Shown here in pieces: positions 29,736 through 30,810 of a DNA stretch of 30,810 nucleotides. The notes beneath the pieces are model-generated. The model did no database searches, was not told where the DNA came from, and saw only the letters and a program-made list of their open reading frames with translations. The translations under genes were made by a program, and so were the position numbers. The DNA is from Silene noctiflora. Taxonomy: Eukaryota; Streptophyta; Magnoliopsida; Caryophyllales; Caryophyllaceae. The stretch is from assembly GCA_009801015.1 (NCBI GenBank), contig VHZZ01000748.1:115579-146388 (forward strand), in the 5' to 3' direction. Every line of letters starts with the position of its first letter. Position 1 is the stretch's first letter.

Positions 29736-30361
29736 TTGGAAATGAATAGAGTAACAAGATTTTTTTTGAAGTAATGCTAGAAGCACTAAAACTGTTATAT
29801 TAGAAATGAATAGAGTAATATATTGCCAAAAATAGGTCCACGTAGGATTGGTAGTTTCGAAGCTTCGGATGCAGGTCAATCATCAGTTGCTAAGTGATTT
29901 AGCTTGGGCCTAACTCGCTCAGCGCCGAAGCGACTTATGTGAAAAAATAATAACCCCATTTATCCTATTTTTCCTCAAAATCTCACAATCAAAATCCATC
30001 TAAACTTTTAGTTTATGATGAAAATAATGAAAATATATGAGAAACAAATTAAAAATAAAAAATATTGGCCAATGATGGAAATGAGCCACAGATTTATCAC
30101 CTATTCAATTAACTTGGTAAGTACATAGTTAATTCCATATTACATTCATCTGGTATTACGTCTACTTACCTATATAATATCTTAATTTATATAAAAATAG
30201 ATATTAAATTGTTGTTATGGTTCTTACCAAACCACATGAATTATAATTCAAGTGAACTATTTTTGTGCGTTGTGTTTGGCTGTTAGCAACAAAAATGTCA
30301 AACATGTTTCATACCAATGAGTTACAATTATGCGTAAATTTAAAACAATTAATCTCAAACG
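29736..30361. other. Non-coding stretch
   Basis: No gene or clear repeat. AACTCGCTCAGCGCCGAAGC near 29911 is locally GC-rich but shows no RNA fold I trust. Confidence 0.35.
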
Positions 30362-30545
30362 CACCTAGAGGTGGCAATCGGGTCACTCGGGTCGGTTGCG
30401 GGTCGGGTCAAAGCGGGTCGGGTCATATCGGGTTCGGGTTATGTCGGGTCTGTGATGCGGGTTCGGATCGGTTCGGTTCATGTCGGGTCATCTACAGGTG
30501 GCAAGTCGGGTCGGGTCATTAGCGGGTCAGTGTCGGGTCAGGTTA
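30362..30545 (+). repeat. GGGTCGGGTT-type repeat, plus orientation
   Basis: More than a dozen GGGTC or GGGTT units, irregularly spaced, starting after AGAGGTGGCAATCGGGTC. Gly/Ser-rich frames in it come from the repeat. Confidence 0.85.
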
Positions 30546-30684
30546 TCGACATATATTTTATCTTATAAATTTTGTTTTTGGTGGTAATTTCATGTTTAAG
30601 TAATGGGTAGATATATTAATTCTAGTTTTAAGTGAAAAATAATTAAGATGAATGCCAATTTGGTGTTATTTAAACCTAGACCTG

Positions 30685-30810
30685 GCAAAAGCAACCCGAC
30701 CCGATTGACCCGACTCGAAAAGGCTGACCCGAGACCCGAAATGACCCGAACTACATCACCCGAATGTGACCCGAAAACCCGAACAGACCCGACCCGACCC
30801 GAACATGACC
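30685..30810 (-). repeat. GACCCGA-type repeat, inverted to the previous one
   Basis: Units of GACCCGA run from about 30698 to the window end, the complement of the block at 30362-30545. Together with the AT-rich 140 bp between them they form a large inverted repeat that continues past the window. Confidence 0.8.

Noticed and set aside
30265..30568. Gly/Ser-rich plus-strand frames
   Set aside because: Translations of the GGGTCGGGT repeat only.

Overview
The window looks like nuclear DNA of a flowering plant, most likely a eudicot. It is AT-rich, has one intron-containing R2R3-MYB gene with the canonical plant exon layout, and is otherwise filled with decayed plant transposons: LINE, Ty1/copia, Ty3/gypsy, MULE, Stowaway-like MITEs and microsatellites. 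I see no bacterial, viral, rRNA-operon or tRNA gene. I cannot fix the species. Caryophyllales is a guess from a vague resemblance of the repeats.

Layout. 1-3374 is the 5' part of a minus-strand LTR retrotransposon (initiator-Met-type primer-binding site at 2083-2094, LTR to its right). A 5'-truncated LINE sits inside it at 282-1195, bounded by a 13-bp target-site duplication. 3375-5100 is non-coding, with a long CTT microsatellite and a stretch resembling a Tat/Ogre LTR. 5100-16000 is a nest of retroelements in a Ty1/copia gag gene that reads on the minus strand. Gypsy I is the 3' part of a Ty3/gypsy element with an LTR at 7388-8717, and it carries an inserted piece of 5S rRNA-like sequence. 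Gypsy II (9213-14342) has gag, protease, reverse transcriptase and the start of RNase H, is broken by stops and frameshifts, and is internally deleted. A third LTR begins at 14392. The copia gag resumes on both sides of gypsy II, which proves the insertion and fixes its target-site duplication. 15925-18846 is a decayed minus-strand MULE (MuDR-type) transposase gene.

19330-23100 and 24806-30810 are non-coding, with Stowaway-like and other MITEs, a TRIM-like remnant and degenerate GC-richer repeats. The only gene that looks intact is a subgroup-13-type MYB (MYB61/MYB86-like) at 23120-24805 on the minus strand: three exons, 417 codons, complete R2 and R3 repeats. Its first intron holds a hairpin-forming repeat and its upstream region a Stowaway-like MITE.

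The most unusual signal is a set of arrays of a near-palindromic 12-mer (ACTCGACCGAGT and variants) in the gypsy elements. The copies are spaced at 19-22 bp. They sit just upstream of the TATA boxes in two LTRs, in the untranslated leader before gag in gypsy II, and in a fourth place at 5230-5416. The third LTR has a different 13-mer at the same 19-bp spacing in a matching sequence context.
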